Shown piece by piece: positions 52,426-64,000 of a stretch of 64,000 bases of DNA (positions within the stretch are counted from its first letter, which is position 1; each line of letters opens with the position of its first letter). Origin of the DNA: Parietaria judaica. Its lineage: Eukaryota > Streptophyta > Magnoliopsida > Rosales > Urticaceae. The notes under the pieces were generated by a model. The model made no database searches. It was not told where the DNA came from and was given only the letters and a program-made list of their open reading frames with translations. The stretch is from NCBI GenBank assembly GCA_954871525.1, contig OX940870.1, positions 18,507,501 to 18,571,500 of the forward strand, read 5' to 3'. The translations under genes and the position numbers were made by a program.

Positions 52426-53511
52426 TTGCGACAAGATTTTAGGATCGATATCGTTCCTTTTCAAGAAAAAACAAACGTTATTTTCAGTAGTACGACCCAA
52501 ATGAAAGTCTCGACATTAAATTTGGCATCAAGAACGTATCATACTTTCGCTCGTATGGAAAGTAAGTTTTTAACGTATCGGTTGCATTTTTATCGCTTTC
52601 ACAATGGCTTATTGAAACTAGAAAAAATTTCTTTCCCATTTAACTATTAAAATAAGTAAAATAGATACAATTACACGTTATTAGGGTGTCGAAAGTTTAA
52701 TTTTTGTTAAGAAAATCTTTTTATTATGGTTCTTTACCCTATAAGAGAAAACAAGACTCAATTTTTTTTGTCGAGCACGTGTTAGTCGTTGCGAAAAGAT
52801 TTTAGGGTCGATATCGTTCCTTTTCAAGAAAAAACTAATGTGATTTCTATTAGTACGACCCAATTGAAGGTCTCGACATTAAATTTGGCATCAAGAATAC
52901 ATCGTACTTTCGCTCGTATGGAAACTAAGTTTTTAACGTATCGGTTGTGTTTTTATCGCTTTCACAATGGCTTATTGAAACTAGAAGATATTTCTTCTCC
53001 CTTTACCTATTAATATAAGTAAAATTGATACAATTAAACGTTATTAGTGTGTCGAAAGTTTGAATTTTGTTAAAAAAATCTTATTATTATGGTTCTTTAC
53101 CCTAAACGAGGAAAATGACTCAGTTTTTTGGCCGAGCACGTGTTAATCGTTGTGACAAGATTTTAGGATCCATATCATTCTTATTCCAGAAAAAACTAAC
53201 GTTATTTTCATTAGTGCAACCCAAATGAAGGTCTCGACATTAAATTTTGTATCAAGAACGCATCGTACTTTCGCTCGTATGGAAACTACGTTTTTATTGT
53301 ATCGGTTGTGTTTTTATCGCTTTCATAATGGCTTATTGAAACTAGAAGATATTTCTTCGCCATTTACCTATTTATATAAGTAAAAGTGATACAATTAAAC
53401 GTTATTAGGTTGTCGAATGTTTAATTTTTGTTAAAAAAATCTTGTTATTATGGTTCTTTAACCTAAAAGAGTAAAAATACTGAGTTTTATTTGTCGAGCA
53501 CATGTTAATCG
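52426..53511. repeat. HOR unit 49, C-209 subtype
   Basis: C at 52635 and A at +274. B has three private changes: C at 53001, T at 53025 and C at 53107. Confidence 0.92.
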
Positions 53512-55683
53512 TTGCGACAAGATTTTAGGATCGATATCGTTCCTTTTCAAGAAAAAACAAACGTTATTTTCAGTAGTACGACCCAAATGAAAGTCTCGAC
53601 ATTAAATTTGGCATCAAGAACGTATCATACTTTCGCTCGTATGGAAAGTAAGTTTTTAACGTATCGGTTGCATTTTTATCGCTTTCACAATGGCTTATTG
53701 AAACTAGAAAAAATTTCTTTGCCATTTAACTATTAAAATAAGTAAAATAGATACAATTACACGTTATTAGGGTGTCGAAAGTTTAGTTTTTGTTAAGAAA
53801 ATCTTTTTATTATGGTTCTTTACCCTATAAGAGAAAACAAGACTCAATTTTTTTTGTCGAGCACGTGTTAGTCGTTGCGAAAAGATTTTAGGGTCGATAT
53901 CGTTCCTTTTCAAGAAAAAACTAATGTGATTTCTATTAGTACGACCCAATTGAAGGTCTCGACATTAAATTTGGCATCAAGAATACATCGTACTTTCGCT
54001 CGTATGGAAACTAAGTTTTTAACGTATCGGTTGTGTTTTTATCGCTTTCACAATGGCTTATTGAAACTAGAAGATATTTCTTCTCCATTTACCTATTAAT
54101 ATAAGTAAAAGTGATACAATTAAACGTTATTAGTGTGTCGAAAGTTTGAATTTTGTTAAAAAAATCTTATTATTATGGTTCTTTACCCTAAAAGAGGAAA
54201 ATGACTCAGTTTTTTGGCCGAGCACGTGTTAATCGTTGTGACAAGATTTTAGGATCCATATCATTCTTATTCCAGAAAAAACTAACGTTATTTTCATTAG
54301 TGCAACCCAAATGAAGGTCTCGACATTAAATTTTGTATCAAGAACGCATCGTACTTTCGCTCGTATGGAAACTACGTTTTTATTGTATCGGTTGTGTTTT
54401 TATCGCTTTCATAATGGCTTATTGAAACTAGAAGATATTTCTTCGCCATTTACCTATTTATATAAGTAAAAGTGATACAATTAAACGTTATTAGGTTGTC
54501 GAATGTTTAATTTTTGTTAAAAAAATCTTGTTATTATGGTTCTTTAACCTAAAAGAGTAAAAATACTGAGTTTTATTTGTCGAGCACATGTTAATCGTTG
54601 CGACAAGATTTTAGGATCGATATCGTTCCTTTTCAAGAAAAAACAAACGTTATTTTCAGTAGTACGACCCAAATGAAAGTCTCGACATTAAATTTGGCAT
54701 CAAGAACGTATCATACTTTCGCTCGTATGGAAAGTAAGTTTTTAACGTATCGGTTGCATTTTTATCGCTTTCACAATGGCTTATTGAAACTAGAAAAAAT
54801 TTCTTTGCCATTTAACTATTAAAATAAGTAAAATAGATACAATTACACGTTATTAGGGTGTCGAAAGTTTAGTTTTTGTTAAGAAAATCTTTTTATTATG
54901 GTTCTTTACCCTATAAGAGAAAACAAGACTCAATTTTTTTTGTCGAGCACGTGTTAGTCGTTGCGAAAAGATTTTAGGGTCGATATCGTTCCTTTTCAAG
55001 AAAAAACTAATGTGATTTCTATTAGTACGACCCAATTGAAGGTCTCGACATTAAATTTGGCATCAAGAATACATCGTACTTTCGCTCGTATGGAAACTAA
55101 GTTTTTAACGTATCGGTTGTGTTTTTATCGCTTTCACAATGGCTTATTGAAACTAGAAGATATTTCTTCTCCATTTACCTATTAATATAAGTAAAAGTGA
55201 TACAATTAAACGTTATTAGTGTGTCGAAAGTTTGAATTTTGTTAAAAAAATCTTATTATTATGGTTCTTTACCCTAAAAGAGGAAAATGACTCAGTTTTT
55301 TGGCCGAGCACGTGTTAATCGTTGAGACAAGATTTTAGGATCCATATCATTCTTATTCCAGAAAAAACTAACGTTATTTTCATTAGTGCAACCCAAATGA
55401 AGGTCTCGACATTAAATTTTGTATCAAGAACGCATCGTACTTTCGCTCGTATGGAAACTACGTTTTTATTGTATCGGTTGTGTTTTTATCGCTTTCATAA
55501 TGGCTTATTGAAACTAGAAGATATTTCTTCGCCATTTACCTATTTATATAAGTAAAAGTGATACAATTAAACGTTATTAGGTTGTCGAATGTTTAATTTT
55601 TGTTAAAAAAATCTTGTTATTATGGTTCTTTAACCTAAAAGAGTAAAAATACTGAGTTTTATTTGTCGAGCACATGTTAATCG
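53512..55683. repeat. HOR units 50-51
   Basis: G-274 subtype, A starts at 53512 and 54598. The C monomer of unit 51 has A at 55325. This replaces the TGA found there in every other C monomer and extends an open frame by chance. Confidence 0.92.
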
Positions 55684-56769
55684 TTGCGACAAGATTTTAG
55701 GATCGATATCGTTCCTTTTCAAGAAAAAACAAACGTTATTTTCAGTAGTACGACCCAAATGAAAGTCTCGACATTAAATTTGGCATCAAGAACGTATCAT
55801 ACTTTCGCTCGTATGGAAAGTAAGTTTTTAACGTATCGGTTGCATTTTTATCGCTTTCACAATGGCTTATTGAAACTAGAAAAAATTTCTTTCCCATTTA
55901 ATTATTAAAATAAGTAAAATAGATACAATTACACGTTATTAGGGTGTCGAAAGTTTAATTTTTGTTAAGAAAATCTTTTTATTATGGTTCTTTACCCTAT
56001 AAGAGAAAACAAGACTCAATTTTTTTTGTCGAGCACGTGTTAGTCGTTGCGAAAAGATTTTAGGGTCGATATCGTTCCTTTTCAAGAAAAAACTAATGTG
56101 ATTTCTATTAGTACTACCCAATTGAAGGTCTCGACATTAAATTTGGCATCAAGAATACATCGTACTTTCGCTCGTATGGAAACTAAGTTTTTAACGTATC
56201 GGTTGTGTTTTTATCGCTTTCACAATGGCTTATTGAAACTAGAAGATATTTCTTCTCCATTTACCTATTAATATAAGTAAAAGTGATACAATTAAACGTT
56301 ATTAGTGTGTCGAAAGTTTGAATTTTGTTAAAAAAATCTTATTATTATGGTTCTTTACCCTAAAAGAGGAAAATGACTCAGTTTTTTGGCCGAGCACGTG
56401 TTAATCGTTGTGACAAGATTTTAGGATCCATATCATTCTTATTCCAGAAAAAACTAACGTTATTTTCATTAGTGCAACCCAAATGAAGCTCTCGACATTA
56501 AATTTTGTATCAAGAACGCATCGTACTTTCGCTCGTATGGAAACTACGTTTTTATTGTATCGGTTGTGTTTTTATCGCTTTCATAATGGCTTATTGAAAC
56601 TAGAAGATATTTCTTCGCCATTTACCTATTTATATAAGTAAAAGTGATACAATTAAACGTTATTAGGTTGTCGAATGTTTAATTTTTGTTAAAAAAATCT
56701 TGTTATTATGGTTCTTTAACCTAAAAGAGTAAAAATACTGAGTTTTATTTGTCGAGCACATGTTAATCG
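55684..56769. repeat. HOR unit 52, C-209 subtype
   Basis: C at 55893, a private T at 55902, and T at 56115 in B, the last shared only with unit 58 (62994). C is 'gct' type (56489), the only such C in the right half of the window. Confidence 0.92.
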
Positions 56770-57134
56770 TTGCGACAAGATTTTAGGATCGATATCGTTC
56801 CTTTTCAAGAAAAAACAAACGTTATTTTCATTAGTACGACCCAAATGAAAGTCTCGATATTAAATTTGGCATCAAGAACGTATCGTACTTTCACTCGTAT
56901 GGAAAGTAAGTTTTTAACGTATTGGTTGCATTTTTATCGCTTTCACAATGGCTTATTGAAACTAGAAAAAATTTCTTTGCCATTTAACTATTAAAATAAG
57001 TAAAATAGATACAATTACACGTTATTAGGGTGTCGAAAGTTTAATTTTTGTTAAAAAAAATCTTTTTATTATGGTTCTTTATCCTATAAGAGGAAAAAAA
57101 GACTCAATTTTTTTTGTCGAGCACGTGTTAGTCG
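56770..57134. repeat. Divergent A' monomer
   Basis: 365 bp. It is A-like but has T at 56831, T at 56858, G at 56885, A at 56893 and T at 56923. Its 3' part also has a longer A run and 'gaggaaaaaaag'. The T at 56831 and G at 56885 match B and C, so these sites may retain an older state. Confidence 0.9.
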
Positions 57135-57495
57135 TTGCGAAAAGATTTTAGGTTCGATATCTTTCCTTTTCAAGAAAAAACTAACGTTATTTCTTTTAGT
57201 ACGACCCAAATGAAGGTTTCAACATTTAATTTGGCATCAAGAATGCATCGTACTTTCGCTCGTATGGAAACTAAGTTTTTAACGTATCTATTGTGTTTTT
57301 ATCGCTTTCACAATGTCTTATTGAAACTAGAATATATTTCTTCTCCATTTACCTATTAATATAAGTAAAAGTGATACAATTAAACGTTATTAGTGTGTCG
57401 AAAGTTTGAATGTTGTTAAAAAAATCTTGTTATTATGGTTGTTTACCTTAAAAGAGGAAAAAGACTCAGTTTTTTTGTCGAGCACGTGTTAATCG
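57135..57495. repeat. Divergent B' monomer
   Basis: 361 bp. It is B-like overall with more than a dozen changes, including 'ggttcgatatctttcc', 'ttcttttag', 'tttcaacatttaa', 'tatctattg' and 'aatgtctta'. Its CGATATCG palindrome is lost (reads CGATATCT), while CACGTG is kept at 57483-57488. Confidence 0.9.
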
Positions 57496-57856
57496 TTGCG
57501 AAAAGATTTAAGGATCCATATCGTTCTTATTCCAGAAAAAATTAACGTTAGTTTTATTAGTGCAACCCAAATGAAGGTCTGGACATTAAATTTGGCATCA
57601 AGAATACATCGTACTTTCGCTCGTATGGAAACTAAGTTTTTAACGTATCGGTTGTGTTTTTATCGCTTTCACAATGGCTTATTGAAACTAGAAGATATTT
57701 CTTCTCCATTTACCTATTAATATAAGTAAAAGTGATACAATTAAACGTTATTAGTGTGTCGAAAGTTTGAATTTTGTTAAAAAAATCTTATTATTATGGT
57801 TCTTTACCCTAAAAGAGGAAAATGACTCAGTTTTTTGGCCGAGCACGTGTTAATCG
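57496..57856. repeat. Chimeric C'/B monomer (recombination junction)
   Basis: The 5' part is C-like: GGATCC, 'ttcttattccag', 'gtgcaacccaaatg', the last C-type base being A at 57571. It carries private changes including G at 57581. From G at 57594 onward ('ttggcatc', 'aatacatcg', 'aaactaag') it is canonical B, and its length of 361 bp equals B. The switch therefore lies between 57571 and 57594, most likely after 57581. Confidence 0.88.
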
Positions 57857-58218
57857 TTGTGACAAGATTTTAGGATCCATATCATTCTTATTCCAGAAAA
57901 AACTAACGTTATTTTCATTAGCGCAACCCAAATGAAGGTCTCGACATTAAATTTTGTATCAAGAACGCATCGTACTTTCGCTCGTATGGAAACTACGTTT
58001 TTATTGTATCGGTTGTGTTTTTATCGCTTTCATAATGGCTTATTGAAACTAGAAGATATTTCTTCGCCATTTACCTATTTATATAAGTAAAAGTGATACA
58101 ATTAAACGTTATTAGGTTGTCGAATGTTTAATTTTTGTTAAAAAAATCTTGTTATTATGGTTCTTTAACCTAAAAGAGTAAAAATACTGAGTTTTATTTG
58201 TCGAGCACATGTTAATCG
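57857..58218. repeat. Canonical C monomer closing unit 53
   Basis: Standard C monomer with 'ggt' and one private C at 57922. It restores the normal phase before unit 54. Confidence 0.9.
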
Positions 58219-61200
58219 TTGCGACAAGATTTTAGGATCGATATCGTTCCTTTTCAAGAAAAAACAAACGTTATTTTCAGTAGTACGACCCAAATGAAAG
58301 TCTCGACATTAAATTTGGCATCAAGAACGTATCATACTTTCGCTCGTATGGAAAGTAAGTTTTTAACGTATCGGTTGCATTTTTATCGCTTTCACAATGG
58401 CTTATTGAAACTAGAAAAAATTTCTTTCCCATTTAACTATTAAAATAAGTAAAATAGATACAATTACACGTTATTAGGGTGTCGAAAGTTTAATTTTTGT
58501 TAAGAAAATCTTTTTATTATGGTTCTTTACCCTATAAGAGAAAACAAGACTCAATTTTTTTTGTCGAGCACGTGTTAGTCGTTGCGAAAAGATTTTAGGG
58601 TCGATATCGTTCCTTTTCAAGAAAAAACTAATGTGATTTCTATTAGTACGACCCAATTGAAGGTCTCGACATTAAATTTGGCATCAAGAATACATCGTAC
58701 TTTCGCTCGTATGGAAACTAAGTTTTTAACGTATCGGTTGTGTTTTTATCGCTTTCACAATGGCTTATTGAAACTAGAAGATATTTCTTCTCCATTTACC
58801 TATTAATATAAGTAAAAGTGATACAATTAAACGTTATTAGTGTGTCGAAAGTTTGAATTTTGTTAAAAAAATCTTATTATTATGGTTCTTTACCCTAAAA
58901 GAGGAAAATGACTCAGTTTTTTGGCCGAGCACGTGTTAATCGTTGTGACAAGATTTTAGGATCCATATCATTCTTATTCCAGAAAAAACTAACGTTATTT
59001 TCATTAGTGCAACCCAAATGAAGGTCTCGACATTAAATTTTGTATCAAGAACGCATCGTACTTTCGCTCGTATGGAAACTACGTTTTTATTGTATCGGTT
59101 GTGTTTTTATCGCTTTCATAATGGCTTATTGAAACTAGAAGATATTTCTTCGCCATTTACCTATTTATATAAGTAAAAGTGATACAATTAAACGTTATTA
59201 GGTTGTCGAATGTTTAATTTTTGTTAAAAAAATCTTGTTATTATGGTTCTTTAACCTAAAAGAGTAAAAATACTGAGTTTTATTTGTCGAGCACATGTTA
59301 ATCGTTGCGACAAGATTTTAGGATCGATATCGTTCCTTTTCAAGAAAAAACAAACGTTATTTTCAGTAGTACGACCCAAATGAAAGTCTCGACATTAAAT
59401 TTGGCATCAAGAACGTATCATACTTTCGCTCGTATGGAAAGTAAGTTTTTAACGTATCGGTTGCATTTTTATCGCTTTCACAATGGCTTATTGAAACTAG
59501 AAAAAATTTCTTTGCCATTTAACTATTAAAATAAGTAAAATAGATACAATTACACGTTATTAGGGTGTCGAAAGTTTAGTTTTTGTTAAGAAAATCTTTT
59601 TATTATGGTTCTTTACCCTATAAGAGAAAACAAGACTCAATTTTTTTTGTCGAGCACGTGTTAGTCGTTGCGAAAAGATTTTAGGGTCGATATCGTTCCT
59701 TTTCAAGAAAAAACTAATGTGATTTCTATTAGTACGACCCAATTGAAGGTCTCGACATTAAATTTGGCATCAAGAATACATCGTACTTTCGCTCGTATGG
59801 AAACTAAGTTTTTAACGTATCGGTTGTGTTTTTATCGCTTTCACAATGGCTTATTGAAACTAGAAGATATTTCTTCTCCATTTACCTATTAATATAAGTA
59901 AAAGTGATACAATTAAACGTTATTAGTGTGTCGAAAGTTTGAATTTTGTTAAAAAAATCTTATTATTATGGTTCTTTACCCTAAAAGAGGAAAATGACTC
60001 AGTTTTTTGGCCGAGCACGTGTTAATCGTTGTGACAAGATTTTAGGATCCATATCATTCTTATTCCAGAAAAAACTAACGTTATTTTCATTAGTGCAACC
60101 CAAATGAAGGTCTCGACATTAAATTTTGTATCAAGAACGCATCGTACTTTCGCTCGTATGGAAACTACGTTTTTATTGTATCGGTTGTGTTTTTATCGCT
60201 TTCATAATGGCTTATTGAAACTAGAAGATATTTCTTCGCCATTTACCTATTTATATAAGTAAAAGTGATACAATTAAACGTTATTAGGTTGTCGAATGTT
60301 TAATTTTTGTTAAAAAAATCTTGTTATTATGGTTCTTTAACCTAAAAGAGTAAAAATACTGAGTTTTATTTGTCGAGCACATGTTAATCGTTGCGACAAG
60401 ATTTTAGGATCGATATCGTTCCTTTTCAAGAAAAAACAAACGTTATTTTCAGTAGTACGACCCAAATGAAAGTCTCGACATTAAATTTGGCATCAAGAAC
60501 GTATCATACTTTCGCTCGTATGGAAAGTAAGTTTTTAACGTATCGGTTGCATTTTTATCGCTTTCACAATGGCTTATTGAAACTAGAAAAAATTTCTTTC
60601 CCATTTAACTATTAAAATAAGTAAAATAGATACAATTACACGTTATTAGGGTGTCGAAAGTTTAATTTTTGTTAAGAAAATCTTTTTATTATGGTTCTTT
60701 ACCCTATAAGAGAAAACAAGACTCAATTTTTTTTGTCGAGCACGTGTTAGTCGTTGCGAAAAGATTTTAGGGTCGATATCGTTCCTTTTCAAGAAAAAAC
60801 TAATGTGATTTCTATTAGTACGACCCAATTGAAGGTCTCGACATTAAATTTGGCATCAAGAATACATCGTACTTTCGCTCGTATGGAAACTAAGTTTTTA
60901 ACGTATCGGTTGTGTTTTTATCGCTTTCACAATGGCTTATTGAAACTAGAAGATATTTCTTCTCCATTTACCTATTAATATAAGTAAAAGTGATACAATT
61001 AAACGTTATTAGTGTGTCGAAAGTTTGAATTTTGTTAAAAAAATCTTATTATTATGGTTCTTTACCCTAAAAGAGGAAAATGACTCAGTTTTTTGGCCGA
61101 GCACGTGTTAATCGTTGTGACAAGATTTTAGGATCCATATCATTCTTATTCCAGAAAAAACTAACGTTATTTTCATTAGTGCAACCCAAATGAAGGTCTC

Positions 61201-62562
61201 GACATTAAATTTTGTATCAAGAACGCATCGTACTTTCGCTCGTATGGAAACTACGTTTTTATTGTATCGGTTGTGTTTTTATCGCTTTCATAATGGCTTA
61301 TTGAAACTAGAAGATATTTCTTCGCCATTTACCTATTTATATAAGTAAAAGTGATACAATTAAACGTTATTAGGTTGTCGAATGTTTAATTTTTGTTAAA
61401 AAAATCTTGTTATTATGGTTCTTTAACCTAAAAGAGTAAAAATACTGAGTTTTATTTGTCGAGCACATGTTAATCGTTGCGACAAGATTTTAGGATCGAT
61501 ATCGTTCCTTTTCAAGAAAAAACAAACGTTATTTTCAGTAGTACGACCCAAATGAAAGTCTCGACATTAAATTTGGCATCAAGAACGTATCATACTTTCG
61601 CTCGTATGGAAAGTAAGTTTTTAACGTATCGGTTGCATTTTTATCGCTTTCACAATGGCTTATTGAAACTAGAAAAAATTTCTTTGCCATTTAACTATTA
61701 AAATAAGTAAAATAGATACAATTACACGTTATTAGGGTGTCGAAAGTTTAGTTTTTGTTAAGAAAATCTTTTTATTATGGTTCTTTACCCTATAAGAGAA
61801 AACAAGACTCAATTTTTTTTGTCGAGCACGTGTTAGTCGTTGCGAAAAGATTTTAGGGTCGATATCGTTCCTTTTCAAGAAAAAACTAATGTGATTTCTA
61901 TTAGTACGACCCAATTGAAGGTCTCGACATTAAATTTGGCATCAAGAATACATCGTACTTTCGCTCGTATGGAAACTAAGTTTTTAACGTATCGGTTGTG
62001 TTTTTATCGCTTTCACAATGGCTTATTGAAACTAGAAGATATTTCTTCTCCATTTACCTATTAATATAAGTAAAAGTGATACAATTAAACGTTATTAGTG
62101 TGTCGAAAGTTTGAATTTTGTTAAAAAAATCTTATTATTATGGTTCTTTACCCTAAAAGAGGAAAATGACTCAGTTTTTTGGCCGAGCACGTGTTAATCG
62201 TTGTGACAAGATTTTAGGATCCATATCATTCTTATTCCAGAAAAAACTAACGTTATTTTCATTAGTGCAACCCAAATGAAGGTCTCGACATTAAATTTTG
62301 TATCAAGAACGCATCGTACTTTCGCTCGTATGGAAACTACGTTTTTATTGTATCGGTTGTGTTTTTATCGCTTTCATAATGGCTTATTGAAACTAGAAGA
62401 TATTTCTTCGCCATTTACCTATTTATATAAGTAAAAGTGATACAATTAAACGTTATTAGGTTGTCGAATGTTTAATTTTTGTTAAAAAAATCTTGTTATT
62501 ATGGTTCTTTAACCTAAAAGAGTAAAAATACTGAGTTTTATTTGTCGAGCACATGTTAATCG
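58219..62562. repeat. HOR units 54-57, alternating subtypes
   Basis: A starts at 58219, 59305, 60391 and 61477. Units 54 and 56 carry C at +209 with A at +274. Units 55 and 57 carry G at both sites. With units 58 and 59 this makes a 2172-bp alternation. Confidence 0.92.
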
Positions 62563-63648
62563 TTGCGACAAGATTTTAGGATCGATATCGTTCCTTTTCA
62601 AGAAAAAACAAACGTTATTTTCAGTAGTACGACCCAAATGAAAGTCTCGACATTAAATTTGGCATCAAGAACGTATCATACTTTCGCTCGTATGGAAAGT
62701 AAGTTTTTAACGTATCGGTTGCATTTTTATCGCTTTCACAATGGCTTATTGAAACTAGAAAAAATTTCTTTCCCATTTAACTATTAAAATAAGTAAAATA
62801 GATACAATTACACGTTATTAGGGTGTCGAAAGTTTAATTTTTGTTAAGAAAATCTTTTTATTATGGTTCTTTACCCTATAAGAGAAAACAAGACTCAATT
62901 TTTTTTGTCGAGCACGTGTTAGTCGTTGCGAAAAGATTTTAGGGTCGATATCGTTCCTTTTCAAGAAAAAACTAATGTGATTTCTATTAGTACTACCCAA
63001 TTGAAGGTCTCGACATTAAATTTTGTATCAAGAACGCATCGTACTTTCGCTCGTATGGAAACTAAGTTTTTAACGTATCGGTTGTGTTTTTATCGCTTTC
63101 ACAATGGCTTATTGAAACTAGAAGATATTTCTTCTCCATTTACCTATTAATATAAGTAAAAGTGATACAATTAAACGTTATTAGTGTGTCGAAAGTTTGA
63201 ATTTTGTTAAAAAAATCTTATTATTATGGTTCTTTACCCTAAAAGAGGAAAATGACTCAGTTTTTTGGCCGAGCACGTGTTAATCGTTGTGACAAGATTT
63301 TAGGATCCATATCATTCTTATTCCAGAAAAAACTAACGTTATTTTCATTAGTGCAACCCAAATGAAGGTCTCGACATTAAATTTTGTATCAAGAACGCAT
63401 CGTACTTTCGCTCGTATGGAAACTACGTTTTTATTGTATCGGTTGTGTTTTTATCGCTTTCATAATGGCTTATTGAAACTAGAAGATATTTCTTCGCCAT
63501 TTACCTATTTATATAAGTAAAAGTGATACAATTAAACGTTATTAGGTTGTCGAATGTTTAATTTTTGTTAAAAAAATCTTGTTATTATGGTTCTTTAACC
63601 TAAAAGAGTAAAAATACTGAGTTTTATTTGTCGAGCACATGTTAATCG
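62563..63648. repeat. HOR unit 58, C-type patch in B
   Basis: C-209/A-274 subtype with T at 62994 shared with unit 52. B carries four C-type bases in a row of diagnostic sites (T 63024, T 63026, C 63035, G 63036), flanked on both sides by B-type sequence. Confidence 0.92.
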
Positions 63649-64000
63649 TTGCGACAAGATTTTAGGATCGATATCGTTCCTTTTCAAGAAAAAACAAACG
63701 TTATTTTCAGTAGTACGACCCAAATGAAAGTCTCGACATTAAATTTGGCATCAAGAACGTATCATACTTTCGCTCGTATGGAAAGTAAGTTTTTAACGTA
63801 TCGGTTGCATTTTTATCGCTTTCACAATGGCTTATTGAAACTAGAAAAAATTTCTTTGCCATTTAACTATTAAAATAAGTAAAATAGATACAATTACACG
63901 TTATTAGGGTGTCGAAAGTTTAGTTTTTGTTAAGAAAATCTTTTTATTATGGTTCTTTACCCTATAAGAGAAAACAAGACTCAATTTTTTTTGTCGAGCA
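63649..64000. repeat. HOR unit 59, partial A monomer at right edge
   Basis: 352 of the expected 363 bp of an A monomer. It is G-274 subtype (63923), continuing the alternation of units 54-58. The array clearly continues beyond the window. Confidence 0.93.

Larger units (their letters stand above)
56770..58218. repeat. HOR unit 53, four-monomer variant (1449 bp)
   Basis: This unit has one extra monomer: 1449 bp = 1086 + 363. Its parts are A' (56770-57134), B' (57135-57495), a chimeric C'/B monomer (57496-57856) and a normal C (57857-58218). The divergent bases run from about 56831 to 57581. Sequence to the right of about 57594 is canonical B followed by canonical C. The order A'-B'-C'|B-C is expected from one crossover in which C' of a divergent unit paired with B of a standard unit. 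Confidence 0.92.
1..64000. repeat. Trimeric higher-order satellite array (A-B-C, 1086 bp)
   Basis: The entire window is a head-to-tail tandem array with an exact 1086-bp period for most of its length. Each period holds three related monomers with spacings of 363, 361 and 362 bp. All copies lie in one orientation. There are no inversions, insertions or unique sequence, and both window edges cut through monomers, so the array extends beyond both ends. There are 58 complete units (one with a fourth monomer) and partial units at each edge, about 177 monomers in all. Composition is about 30% G+C, hand-counted on one C monomer. Such arrays are known from eukaryotic centromeres and heterochromatin. 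The family is not recognised, so function and host are inference only. Confidence 0.97.

Noticed and set aside
1..64000. CRISPR array or other direct repeat-spacer system
   Set aside because: There are no unique spacers: the whole 1086-bp period repeats, monomers are about 362 bp, and no cas-like gene is present.
1..64000. Transposon, rDNA spacer or viral origin of the repeat
   Set aside because: No terminal repeats, target-site duplications, rRNA-like segments, or transposase or polymerase-like coding sequence were seen. An origin in such an element cannot be excluded without a database search.
1..64000. Tribolium castaneum major satellite, because its monomer length is also about 360 bp
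   Set aside because: Only the length coincides. I cannot confirm sequence identity from memory, so no family or species is claimed.

Overview
The whole 64-kb window is one uninterrupted satellite DNA array. No gene, RNA gene, transposon, CRISPR array or unique flanking sequence was found on either strand. The array is built from a monomer of about 362 bp that occurs in three types, called here A (363 bp), B (361 bp) and C (362 bp). They always run head to tail in the order A-B-C and form a trimeric higher-order repeat (HOR) of 1086 bp. Within a unit the types differ by about 10-12% (A vs B 22 of 225 positions and A vs C 27 of 225, hand-counted over the first 225 bp). Homologous monomers in different units usually differ by zero to a few bases. 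This contrast is the signature of a homogenised HOR array. It implies a eukaryotic chromosome, most likely centromeric, pericentromeric or other heterochromatin. One C monomer is about 30% G+C (107 of 362) and has no CpG deficit. I do not recognise the satellite family and cannot name the species. The CpG content fits a genome without heavy CpG methylation, such as many insects, but this is weak evidence.

Layout: 1-295 is the tail of a C monomer. Units 1-58 are complete, with A starts at 296 + 1086n up to 50252, then 51339, 52426, 53512, 54598, 55684, 56770, 58219, 59305, 60391, 61477 and 62563. Unit 59 is cut by the window end. Units 1-19 are fairly heterogeneous and contain a recent 2172-bp block duplication (units 16C-17 copied as 18C-19). 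Units 23-32 show a second-order pattern of 3-4 HOR units per block. Units 35-46 are almost perfectly uniform. From unit 47 rightward, old variants, two homopolymer length changes and two alternating subtypes appear.

The most interesting locus is unit 53 (56770-58218). It has four monomers instead of three: a divergent A', a divergent B', a C'/B chimera with its switch near 57581-57594, and a normal C. This is what one out-of-register crossover by a single monomer would leave. Two short conversion-like patches (35870-35884 and 63024-63036) also record exchange between monomer types.

The sequence also holds features that could matter for chromatin or protein binding: palindromes present in only two of the three monomer types (CACGTG and CGATATCG), conserved boxes shared by all types, and a 10-bp inverted repeat spanning each monomer junction whose arms changed together between two of the junctions. 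The roughly 74-codon open frames on the + strand and 60-codon frames on the - strand are by-products of copying. They lack an ATG or a conserved protein signal, and they are not annotated as genes.
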